A DNA stretch of 50,510 nucleotides from Spirogloea muscicola (lineage: Eukaryota > Streptophyta > Zygnematophyceae > Spirogloeales > Spirogloeaceae), in NCBI GenBank assembly GCA_009602725.1, contig WELB01000324.1, forward strand, positions 63,646-114,155, read 5' to 3'. Numbering within the stretch: the stretch's first letter is position 1; every line of letters starts with the position of its first letter. The notes beneath the pieces were generated by a model. The model was given only the letters and a program-made list of their open reading frames with translations. It was not told the DNA's origin and ran no database searches. Shown piece after piece: positions 1 through 8,771 of this stretch. The position numbers and the translations under genes are program-made.

Positions 1-220
1 CGCTGCTGCCTCTGGCTCTGGCCAGGGGACCCACTTCCAGGAGCCCAGCATCTCTGATCTGCGGCTGCTTAGCAGGGGTTACTGAGTGTCTCGTAGCAGC
101 TTTGTTTCTGTTACTTAGCGCTTCCCCTGGCCCCCTTCTCGTACTCTGTTCATTCTTTTTCGGGCTGGTTGTTCCAGTCCCTATTCTCAATGGGCGAGCA
201 CTTTCTTCTATGGGCGAGCT
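1..220 (+). mobile_element. LINE 3' fragment (LSRGY C-terminus, hairpin tail A)
   Basis: Positions 2-85 read in one frame as the end of the retroelement protein found throughout this window, finishing SDLRLLSRGY and a TGA stop at 83-85. The 3' untranslated tail follows. It holds the block GGCCCCCTTCTCGTACTCTG and then the stem-loop at 162-181 (GGGCTGG, short loop, CCAGTCCC), and ends near the CACTTTCTTCT sequence. The left edge is cut by the window, so the 5' truncation point is unknown. Assignment rests on matching copies elsewhere in the window. Confidence 0.75.
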
Positions 221-677
221 CATTCTTCTGAAGAGCCAGCCCGGAAAGAGTACTGTCCCTCCCTCTACCGGGGTGCCTAGCGGCTCAAGTTGCGGCAGGA
301 CCCGACCTCGAGCAGTTGAAAGGATGTGCGCTCCGCAGCAAGCCACTCGGACACTGTGACACTCAGCCTCGCCAGGGCAGCCATCGGCATGCTATCCCTT
401 CTCGGTCTGGTTGCGATGCCACACAGTGGTGGAGGCGTACTCCAGGAGAAGAAGCTTCACCAAGGGGGGGCTATGGCCAGGCTAAGCGCTTCCTATGACT
501 GAAGCCAAGGCCATAGCAACTAACGAGTTCTCAATCACAACCCCCACATCACACGAGGTATAAACTTCTGCACCAGCCCCCGGTGACTCGAACAGCGGTG
601 CTGCTAGCCCGACGAATGTCGGGTGGCGGGCTCAGTCACTCCCCCAAACCCCGAAACCGTTCGATGTAGAATCGACG
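221..677. other. Unassigned sequence upstream of tRNA-Lys
   Basis: No gene recognised. Short open frames here show no domain, no credible splice context and no similarity to anything else in the window. Confidence 0.5.
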
Positions 678-750
678 GCCGGCCTAGCTCAGTCGGTAGA
701 GCGCAAGGCTCTTAACCTTGTGGTCGGGGGTTCGAGCCCCCCGGCCGGCG
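678..750 (+). tRNA. tRNA-Lys (anticodon CTT)
   Basis: A complete cloverleaf can be folded by hand. The acceptor stem GCCGGCC (678-684) pairs with GGCCGGC (743-749), with discriminator G at 750. The D arm is GCTC/GAGC around AGTCGGTA. The anticodon stem CAAGG/CCTTG encloses the loop CTCTTAA, with anticodon CTT at 711-713. The T arm is GGGGG/CCCCC around TTCGAGC. There is no intron. Internal A-box and B-box promoter sequences are intact, so this looks like a functional lysine tRNA gene. Confidence 0.97.
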
Positions 751-765
751 ATAGACCGCTGTTCC

Positions 766-769
766 TTTT
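766..769 (+). terminator. Pol III T-run terminator of tRNA-Lys
   Basis: A TTTT run begins 16 bases after the tRNA discriminator base, the usual place for RNA polymerase III termination. Confidence 0.7.
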
Positions 770-787
770 ATAGGTGAACCTCGATAT

Positions 788-1007
788 TCTTGTGAGACGA
801 TGGCATCGGCTGTAGGCTGTTAAGCATGTCTCGCTGGCTATCAAGGAGTATTGCTATTGTTGACGAACGACTTTGATTCTAAGCAAACAAAATCGTGTGT
901 TTCGTGAGTCGTCAAGGCATCGTCCGTGGACAGATAAGCATCTCTTGCTGGTTATCAGGAAATTGCATCTTGTTGACAGATATCTCGGCTCTAAGCCGAA
1001 AAACCTT
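788..1007. repeat. Two diverged tandem units, period about 114 bp
   Basis: The stretch from 790 (GTGAGACGATGGCATCG, then TAAGCATGTCTCGCTGG) recurs from about 904 (GTGAGTCGTCAAGGCATCG, then TAAGCATCTCTTGCTGG), including the TTGTTGAC and TCTAAGC segments. The two units are clearly related but heavily mutated, so the duplication is old. No coding function is visible. Confidence 0.6.
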
Positions 1008-1730
1008 GTGGCTATGCTATTTATGCTCAAAGATGTTCAAAGAAGCTCTTCCGGAGCTTCATATTAACAACACTACGGGTCCCATCATACTACACGTGAT
1101 GGCCAAGACTCTTGACGCTGAGTAGAGAGGCTGGGTGGAGTTATGCATATGGTCAGCTGTTTGAGTTTGACGCAAAAGAACAGCCACGAACTAATTTGCC
1201 CCACAGCTTTGATCCAAGGTTGGAATTTCAAATTCATAAAAACCATGGAATGGCCCACTTGCCGCTCAAGATGCAAATTAGGAACATAACATTCGTACTC
1301 ATGTACACGAAATTAATTAAGGGAGCACCACGGCAAAACACCATGTCAAAATATTCCAAAAATGTCAACTGCGACTAGCTGCAGTGTCAAGCCAACAGTA
1401 AACTTATCACCCTCACAGTTCTGCATATGTATTTATGGCCTGCTCCTGTAAAGCGTGCGTTGGATTCTCAGTTCGAATATATTTACAGTAGGTCATAAGC
1501 ATTACATGGGTGATCCGTGGGTTATCAAGCAGAACGATATGGGCAACGCCACGCGGCTCCCAATCACCTTTCCTGCTGATCATATTTGCCATCGCATGCC
1601 GGAATATGGAGGCAACTTATAGTTGTGCTGGCAATTGACGACCACGCGGTGTTAAGGACTTGGTGGCTTGACCACCTCCACAACTTGCATGAGGACCCGT
1701 GACCATGCGTTCAGAGCAGCAGGGGGGAGA
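1008..1730. other. Gene-free stretch
   Basis: A-T richer than the neighbouring genes. Short open frames occur on both strands with no recognisable domain. I see no repeat homology beyond weak similarity at the edges. Confidence 0.5.
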
Positions 1731-1790
1731 TCGTGTATTAGAAAGAAATGTAGGCCAAATGGCCAGGTACAAAGGCAAGCACATCTAAAA
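1731..1790 (-). mobile_element. LINE 3' tail type B remnant
   Basis: On the minus strand this reads the tail seen after LTRGY-type fragments: CCTTTGTACCTGGCCATTTG, then GGCCTACATTTCTTTC and TAATACACG. Matching tails lie near 23,835, 42,070, 47,390 and 47,800. No coding part remains. Confidence 0.7.
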
Positions 1791-1819
1791 GCAGGGGGAG
1801 CAGACTGGCTCCCCTATTA

Positions 1820-2080
1820 ATTTGTCGTCTTTGCAACGTCATATGTCAGCCTGTTTGCAGCATGCACAGGCTCATGCATTGGCCCAGAAAGCTGGTCAAG
1901 CTTCAGCTGATGGCCCAAGGGCTTGTCACTTGCCGTCCGGTATTCGGGCATCAGTCAGCGACCTCTACGTGCTGACTCGTGCTTACCGCGCGGGTCGGCT
2001 TAGGAGCAGGCGATGTACATATGTCAGTGTGCTTGCCTTCGTACTTCGCAGGCCCTCCATCACTCAATACAAAATCCATT
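1820..2080 (+). mobile_element. LINE C-terminal fragment with tail B
   Basis: From 1822 one frame reads SACLQHAQAHALAQKAGQAS and finishes SDLYVLTRAY near 1986, where the usual stop has been lost. It matches the copies near 39,600 (minus) and 47,200 (plus). A tail B-like sequence follows (TTGCCTTCGTACTTCG, ending ACTCAATACA). The frame runs on towards the KELP-like start codon, but that continuity is a coincidence of the lost stop. Confidence 0.75.
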
Positions 2081-2211
2081 TCCTCTCCCGCCACCATCGG
2101 GATTCATCGTCCCCTGCCTCGGGCGGTCCGCTACCGCCACACTGGGGCTTGCCGGCAGCTCGCTTGTGGCCTGCACCACCTAGGGGAGGAGCACCGCGGT
2201 GTGCGGCGGCC

Positions 2212-3207
2212 ATGGCCGGCGACGACGACGACGACGAGCGAATCCGCCAAGCCGTCAGGGCGCTTCTAGCGACCGGCGACCTGGACGAGCTCAGCGACCT
2301 CAAGATCTGCACATTAGTGGAGGCAAGCATGGGCCTCGAACTCACGGAGACGTAGAGGAGGATGGTGCGCACGCTGGCGTACGACCGCGTGTTCAATGGC
2401 TGGGGCGTGCGCGACCGAACCAGCAGGAGCAGAGGATGAACACGAGGACCATGGCGCAAATGCAGAGGATGAACACGAGGACCATGGCGCAAATGGCATA
2501 GCACCTGGCCGCAAGCGTAAGCCACCTGCTGCAACCAAGAGTGCCAGCATGACTGAGCGGAAACCGTTCCCAAAGCGTGAAGGTGGTGGCAAAACTTTCT
2601 GCGAGGTGACTTATCGGCAAACTATCTCCTTACCACCACGCGTCAACACAGAGCAAGCAAGCCTGCCCATCCATGGATGAGTGGACTCGTCATGCAGCTG
2701 GACTCTGACGGGAAGCCTATCAACACTCCTACATTACTCTGTGAGATCTCAATGAATTCGCTTCTAGGACGCAGTATTAAGCATGAGACGACCTCCAGGC
2801 TTGGAGACTGCAGTGTGCAGCGCTCCAATGGTGATAAAGTTGACTACGCTCCTCTGTAGTGTACCATGATGTCCATGTTGTCGTGTGCTTATTTCTGTGC
2901 CAGGTATCACCTATAAGGTTTGTTACACGGAGTGAGTGGAAGGGTCAGCAACTCGTGTCAGTACGAGAGTACTATGAGAAAATTGGTGTAAAACGAGTTG
3001 TAAACAATGTTAGCACTATCTCTCTACTCAACACAGCGCCTACCTTCTTTTGGGACTCATGGCATGTCCATAATTACACCCTACAGAGCGACTTCTCGAG
3101 TCCTTCCTGCCACAGTCCTCTTCCTTTCCCTCCTCCGAGCCCCCCAAACATCCCCATGTGCTCCGTTGTATGCAAATGTAAAGTTGATTACTGCTGTTAC
3201 ATCGTAG
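2212..3207 (+). CDS. KELP: KELP-like transcriptional coactivator (DEK_C + PC4), possibly damaged
   Basis: KELP proteins are plant coactivators with an N-terminal DEK_C-type helical domain and a C-terminal single-strand-binding PC4 domain. Exon 1 starts at ATG 2212 with an acidic lead (AGDDDDDERI) and a clear DEK_C domain. An acidic, Lys-rich linker with a 33-bp tandem duplication (EDEHEDHGAN twice, about 2430-2496) runs to 2605. The PC4 core follows at 2904-2987 (TRSEWKGQQLVSVREYYEKI) and 3037 onward (LPSFGTHGMSI). Introns 2606-2903 and 2988-3036 have GT-AG ends and keep frame; the second is only 49 bp. Two faults are visible. A TAG at 2353-2355 sits inside DEK_C, where homologues carry a polar residue, and the frame changes between DEK_C and the linker. 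The extreme C-terminus is weakly conserved. It could be an expressed gene with assembly errors or a decaying gene. Confidence 0.68.
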
Positions 3208-3419
3208 TCCGACTATATTGCAGAAGGATGTCGTAGCCTGAGACTCTATGTCCAAAGAAGTGAAACACCTCTTCCAATGTGAGAGGCCAGCCCCAAACGA
3301 CCATTCGAGGTCTGAAAGTATTAGAAGGTGACAGAAGACGTGACTAATATCTGTGATTCCTGCGAATGCATGCTCAACAAAATCTAGTTGGCGGGTGCAG
3401 ATCGGACTAAGTAAGGGCC
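3208..3419. other. Downstream flank of KELP-like gene
   Basis: Nothing recognised between the end of the KELP-like gene and the next retroelement cluster. Confidence 0.5.
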
Positions 3420-3960
3420 GGGAAGAAGAAATTGTGCTTGCTCATCCAACCTAAAAGTAGACCTTTCCAGTGAAGGGCCATTGCTGTGATTGGCCAACCC
3501 TTAAAAGGATCTAAAATATACATATCGAATATAGAAAATTCGAAGGGGCAATTGAAGTGCTAAACACACAGCGACTCAAGTGGCCACTGTGTGCCCAGTA
3601 CTCCACAATGAGCAGGCGCAGGTCAGAGAAATAGTCTCCGGTAGCAGGTCCCCTGTTTATAGCTTGAGGCTGCAGCCAGGGCGCGACCAGCACGCAGATG
3701 CAACGAATGTGCTATTGACCGTTCAGCGATACTGAGATACTGAGGCGATACTGGGGTGCGTGCGATGCAACTGGGCCTACCGCGTTCAATACGGCCTGCT
3801 CCCGTTGGTGTCATCGGGACACGGCTCTTCGCGCTAGGCAGTGAAGGAGCCACCAAAGAGAAAGACTCTTGGAGGGCGATTGCTGTGATTGGCCAGCCTA
3901 AGAGAAAGTGCCCGCCCACTAAGAAGAGGGGCTGGCAAAGCTAACCCAAAAAGAATGGAC
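3420..3960 (-). mobile_element. Degraded LINE C-terminal fragment with hairpin remnants
   Basis: On the minus strand a frame near 3,740-3,600 reads AHSLHLRAGRALAAASSY, and an overlapping frame ends SDLRLLIVEY, so the shared C-terminus is present but broken by frameshifts. Hairpin-type sequences of the GCTGTGATTGGCCAACCC class flank it at about 3,484-3,502 and 3,886-3,900, with another stem near 3,926-3,946. At least two insertions appear to be fused here. Confidence 0.65.
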
Positions 3961-3999
3961 AATGATCAAAGCCAAAGAAAGAAGTGCCGAAAAAGGACT

Positions 4000-4235
4000 A
4001 CGTTACAAAGTCAAGACGGTGCAGAGGGAGATGCAGATGGATGTCCAGTATCCACGTGTGAGCAATAGCAGATCAGAGTAACTCGGGGCAGGAAAAGCGG
4101 TACTCTGCCTAGACCCGGAAGCAGCAGCCATAGCACGGCCAGCGCGCGCGTGGACCGCATGAGCCAAAGAGCGCTGCAGCGAGACCGCCAGCCTCATCCA
4201 AAAGACCTGTGCGAGGGACCTCAGCACCTCTTTCT
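4000..4235 (-). mobile_element. LINE C-terminal fragment (LTRGY)
   Basis: The minus-strand frame reads SLAQVFWMRLAVSLQRSLAH, then HARAGRAMAAASG and SDLLLLTRGY. The stop after LTRGY has become TGG, so the frame continues for 14 more codons. Copies with the same SLAQV-x-RM-RL lead occur at 25.7, 29.3 and 29.7 kb. Confidence 0.8.
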
Positions 4236-4239
4236 TTGG

Positions 4240-4470
4240 CTTTGAACATTGTCCATTCTTTTTGGGTTGGCTTTGCCAGCCCATCTTCTCAATGGGCGAG
4301 CACCTTCTTCTGTGCGAGGGAGCCGGCAGCATTGAAGAAAGTGCTCGCCCATTGAGAATAGGGGCTGGAACAACCAGCCCGAAAAAGAATGAACAGAGTA
4401 CGAGAAGGGGGCCAGGGGAAGCGCTAAGAAACAGAAACAAAGCAGCTACGAGACACTCAGCATTGAAGCC
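4240..4470. mobile_element. Two tail-A copies in opposite orientation
   Basis: A plus-strand tail (TTGGGTTGGCTTTGCCAGCCC at its core, ending CTCAATGGGCGAGCACC) meets a minus-strand tail that runs to 4,470. The second contains the perfect stem-loop GGGCTGGAACAACCAGCCC at 4362-4380, followed by the AAAAAGAATGAACAGAGTAC flank. The two 3' ends point at each other around 4,310-4,340. Both copies lack coding sequence. Confidence 0.8.
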
Positions 4471-5093
4471 TGGCGAACCCTGCCGCCGTTCGATGGCCTT
4501 CCGGGCAAGCCGCTGGAGGAGATCCAACCAGCCACTGCCGAAGGCCCCGTGTACGTCAATGGCCAGTGCCGCGAAGGCATCGCCTGGAGAGGGAAGGGTT
4601 GGACCAAATGTTCACTCCTTTTCCTCTGGGCTGGCCAATCCCAGCCAAAGCTCTCCACCGGAAAGTCTTTCTCCCCGAAAAAAATGGACACGGCCGGAAA
4701 GTAAGAAGAAATAAATGCCAACAAACAAAGGCCGCTCAAAGTGAGTGGAGCGCGCCCTATTCCTGCACGATGCTGTCGCTGTTCACCATCAGCAAAAGCC
4801 GGTTTGCTCGTATCTCCTGCCACGCTGGCGTCCATGTCGTCTCCTGCCGGGGCTAAGCGCGTTCACACTACTAGCGACGCGAAGGCGCTCCACCGCGCCG
4901 GGGGGCCCCGCGGTCGTCGGGCGGCCGACGGACCGACCAGGCCTCGGGCCGCCCGACGATCGCCGGAAGTTCGGTGGGAGGAGCTGGGGCCGCAATTCCC
5001 CACCGACTTGATCACGCCCCCTCCGACCCACTCCGACTGGGGGAGACCGTCGTTGGTGAAACAACAAAATCAACAAATCCCCACCCGATCTGA
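4471..5093. other. Hairpin remnant and GME upstream region
   Basis: A degenerate tail A hairpin is visible at about 4,625-4,645 (CTGGGCTGGCCAATCCCAGCC) within retroelement-like sequence up to about 4,710. From 4,860 the sequence becomes GC-rich and leads into the GME 5' untranslated region. I do not see a TATA element I would defend. Confidence 0.5.
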
Positions 5094-5094
5094 C

Positions 5095-5126
<32 letters not shown>

Positions 5127-5134
5127 CCGCCGCC
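5094..5134 (+). repeat. CCG trinucleotide run in GME 5' UTR
   Basis: A run of CCG/CCA units ends directly at the GME start codon. Similar GC-rich triplet runs mark the first exons of most genes in this window. Confidence 0.85.
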
Positions 5135-7580
5135 ATGGCCGCCGCTGCCGACCCGAACGCCTTCACGGCCACGGATCTGGAGCGGGAGCCGTACTGGTCC
5201 GACGGCAAGCTGCGCATCTCGGTGACGGGCGCGGGCGGCTTCATCGCGTCACACATTGCTCGCCGCCTCAAGACCGAGGGCCACTACGTCATCGCGTCGG
5301 ACTGGAAGAAGAACGAGCACATGACGGAGGACATGTTCTGCGACGAATTCCACCTCGTCGATCTGCGCGTCATGGACAACTGTCTTAAGGTCACCGACGG
5401 TGTGGAGCACGTCTTCAACCTGGCCGCCGACATGGGCGGCATGGGCTTCATCCAGTCCAACCACTCCGTCATCATGTACAACAACACCATGATCAGCTTC
5501 AACATGCTCGAGGCCGCCCGCCTCAACGGCGTCAAGAGGTTTGGCACGTCAAATCCCTGCACTCCTGCTTCTCCTGCCCATGTGCAGCCACTCTCTCCCG
5601 CACTTGATCTGCCGATCCTTGTCGTGTACGTGTAGCACCGCCGCAGTGCAGAACTCCAGCTGATTAGTGGATCTGCTATTTGTCCAGATTCTTCTACGCC
5701 TCCAGTGCCTGCATCTACCCCGAATTCAAGCAGCTGGAGACGGACATTGTCGCCCTTAAGGAGTCCGACGCGTGGCCAGCTGAGGTGATCAGCTCTTGAT
5801 CACGTGTAGAAGTTGGATCCCTGCTGACCAGATTCATTGACAGCAGGTGTTGATCAATAGGAACGGGAGTGTGTGGCCAGCTACTTGTCTCTAGAAGCTG
5901 TAATTGGTGGTAGAATTCGAAGCTGCTGTTTGTTGGAGACTCTGGCAGTTTGCTAAGTGGCAAGGGCCGCCACCATTGCTTGCTTTACTGCAATCAGCTG
6001 TCAATTGCCACGCAGAATGTGCGGCTCGCTTCGAGCTTCTTTCAAGCTGGATATTGCTGCTCACCAGAATGAGCAACATCTGGTCTTGTTGGTGTTAGAC
6101 GCTAGAGACGCAGAAGGCCTGGTGATTAACATCTTCTCTATCTTGGTACACTCCAGCCCCAAGATGCGTATGGGTTGGAGAAGCTGGCAACTGAGGAGCT
6201 CTGCAAGCACTACACCAAGGACTTTGGCGTCGAGTGCCGGATTGGACGTTTCCACAACATCTACGGCCCCTTCGGCACATGGAAGGGTATCATCAGCACT
6301 GCTCTCTTGATAGCGATGTGCAATTCCACTTTCTTGCGCACTGAGGGCAACTGAAAGGCATTGGAGAGGTGTTCCCCACAGCGTGACGTCTTTGTAGGTC
6401 AGAGTTAATAGAGGTTGTTTCAAAGCCATGGGAGTGTCATAGCTCAACCTACTGGAATTGTGCTGATCACGCCAAGAGTCTCATCAAATGGCTGCTGACT
6501 AATGCAGGTGGGCGCGAGAAGGCTCCCGCTGCCTTCTGCCGCAAGGCCTTGACTTCCCCGGAGCACTTTGAGATGTGGGGCGATGGCATGCAGACGCGGT
6601 CGTTCACCTTCATTGATGAGTGTGTGGAAGGTGTCCTCAGGTACTCACCTCAAGGCGATTGCCAGCGTGATCCTTCAGTAATGACCTGAGACCAGCCTGC
6701 TTTTACTCTTGTGTATGCATATTTCACTGCTGCCGGTGCGACATGCATGGCGAACTGCTGACTTTGGCTCTGGTTGTCCAATGCTCACGATTGATAGTGG
6801 GGTTCAATGTTGGTCCAGGTTGACCAAGTCCGATTTCAGGGAGCCCGTGAATATTGGATCTGATGAGATGGTGAGCATGAACCAGATGGCGGAGATTGTC
6901 CTGAGCTTTGAGTCCAAGGATCTTCCCATCAAGCATATCCCTGGCCCAGAGGGTGTCCGCGGCCGCAACTCTGACAACACACTTATCAAGGAGAAGCTCG
7001 GCTGGGCCCCTTCAATGAGGCTGCGCGTACGCCCCACCCCTCTACTGCCCTCGTGTGCCCTCTAGAGCAGTCTTGGTGTTCATGCTAAGGATTCTGGTGG
7101 TTGGGGGAAGTGGCACTTTTGTCTATCCGAGTCTAGGGGCAACCTTGAGCTAGTAGTCCCCACACAGTATCTAGTGTACCATGCAGAAGGTAAGTCTGTG
7201 TGTCACATGGTCTCATGGCTATGACAGGCAGTCATCCATTGTTTCTGATTCTCGTTGACAGATGTATTTTGTTACTCAGGAACAAGTGCGCTGACAGAGT
7301 GCAGCAAGTCCTAGTCAGTATGGCAGTTGGGACTTCAATGCTGAGGCCCCCACCAGTGCCTAAGTTGACAAATAGTGACGTCGACGTCTCTCTGTCCCCC
7401 TATATCTTCCTTTTACAGGATGGCCTCCAGATCACTTACTTCTGGATCAAGGGGCAGCTGGAGAAGGAGGCGGCCGCGGGTCTGGACACAGCCACCCTTG
7501 CGACCTCCAAGATTGTTGGCACCTCGGCCCCTGTGTCCCTTGGCTCACTCCGGGCAGCCGATGGCAAGGAGAATTTCTGA
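5135..7580 (+). CDS. GME: GDP-mannose 3,5-epimerase
   Basis: Converts GDP-D-mannose to GDP-L-galactose (and L-gulose), supplying ascorbate synthesis and L-galactose for wall polymers; a cytosolic short-chain dehydrogenase-type enzyme. Six exons join in frame: 5135-5538, 5688-5784, 6157-6286, 6508-6640, 6819-7026, 7419-7580, giving 377 residues, the size usual for plant GME. The Rossmann NAD motif GAGGFIASH lies near residue 35. The substrate-site segment FFYASSACIYPEF opens exon 2, and the catalytic YGLEK (Tyr-x3-Lys) opens exon 3. Further family blocks are GRFHNIYGPFGTWKGGREKA, SFTFIDECVEGVLR and GPEGVRGRNSDN. All introns are GT-AG and phases match. The start follows the CCG-rich leader. No lesion is visible. 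It is convergent with the RNFT-like gene. Confidence 0.97.
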
Positions 7581-8771
7581 GCACCCATGAGTGCCATTGG
7601 TGCAGCACGTGCAGGGTATAGCTGGCAGAAGGGAAGTTGGTACAGAGTCTGGGTTTACAGGCTCGCTGGTAGACTTGTGATCATGAGTGGCCAAGGCAGC
7701 CGGAACTTATAGCAGCTTGCCCTGCTCTGAGCTTCGGCCTCTTGCGATCTCATATGACAGCCCGCTGTATTGTCCACTGCCACTTAACTTAGCAAATCCA
7801 GCTGAAGTGGGTGTATGGTGCAGGCTACATGCCCTGCACCTTGTCCCGCCAACACCTCCTTGCTCCTGGACTGGGCAGGACACATTGGCCTTGGCCTTTG
7901 TCAAGGACGATTCATCTCTGCAAGACTCCTCAAAGACATTCAGGCTCTGCAAGAACTCTGGCACATCTCTCGTTTTTTAGCCGTAGTACTATCTGCTGCT
8001 GTTGTGAACCTCTCTGTGCTGGCAAATTGGTGCAAGGTGCAGTAACACTTGAGATAAGTAGTAATGAATGGAGGGCATCTATCAAGGTGCAAACACAGAA
8101 CCCCTGCCATGCCTTCTCGTATGTCAGGCAGGCATGGCGCAATGGGACCGAGTGATGCTGTTCCAAGTCGTCTCAAGCCAATAAGGCAGCATCCAAGAAG
8201 CCGGTTCAGTATCCCTGACTGCTTATCCAGACAGCGTCAGAAGTAGCCCCTGCCCTTGTGCTTGCCCCTTGCGTGGTCACCCAACACGTGCGCGCTTCTG
8301 CAGCTTGTGCTAGGGACATGTGCAGAAACTAGTGGTGGCTGCAGCAGCGATACAGGGCAAGTAAGCCAGCGGCTCACCCTGCATGAAAATGGAGGTCTTC
8401 AGATGGAAGCAACATCAGACTGAGCTTCTACCAGGCGTTCGAGTTCCTCATCACAGAGGTTGACAGCAGAAGGACACATGCCCCTTCAAGGACAATGCTG
8501 TGCTTTGAGTGTCCATGCAGGATGGACGGCCCAGGCCACCGTCAACTCCTTACAGATTGTCGACCAACTGCTGGAGGCGTCGTTGTCATGCAAGGTTAAG
8601 GTCACGCCGATACCATGGTGTGTATTTAAATGGACTCTGTACAAGTCGCTGCAAATGCCATTGAGCACCACGAGGAGCAGCTTGAGCTTGAGCTTCATAA
8701 GGAGCACAATGAAGGGCGGAAAGTGAAAGCATGTAAAGAATAGGTAGGAGAGGAGGTGCGGTAGGGGGCTG
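7581..8771. other. Convergent intergenic region, GME 3' flank
   Basis: Lies between the 3' ends of GME (+) and the RNFT-like gene (-), so it should hold both 3' untranslated regions. Open frames on both strands have no recognisable domain. Confidence 0.5.

Noticed and set aside
1822-2355. A 177-codon open frame joining a retroelement end to the KELP-like start
   Set aside because: The first part is the LTRGY-type C-terminus with its stop mutated. The KELP-like protein begins at ATG 2212, after the acidic lead typical of its family. The fusion is accidental.
2353-2355. TAG recoded as glutamine
   Set aside because: GUX and the EBS-like gene end properly at TAG codons at the expected protein ends, so a variant nuclear code is not supported.
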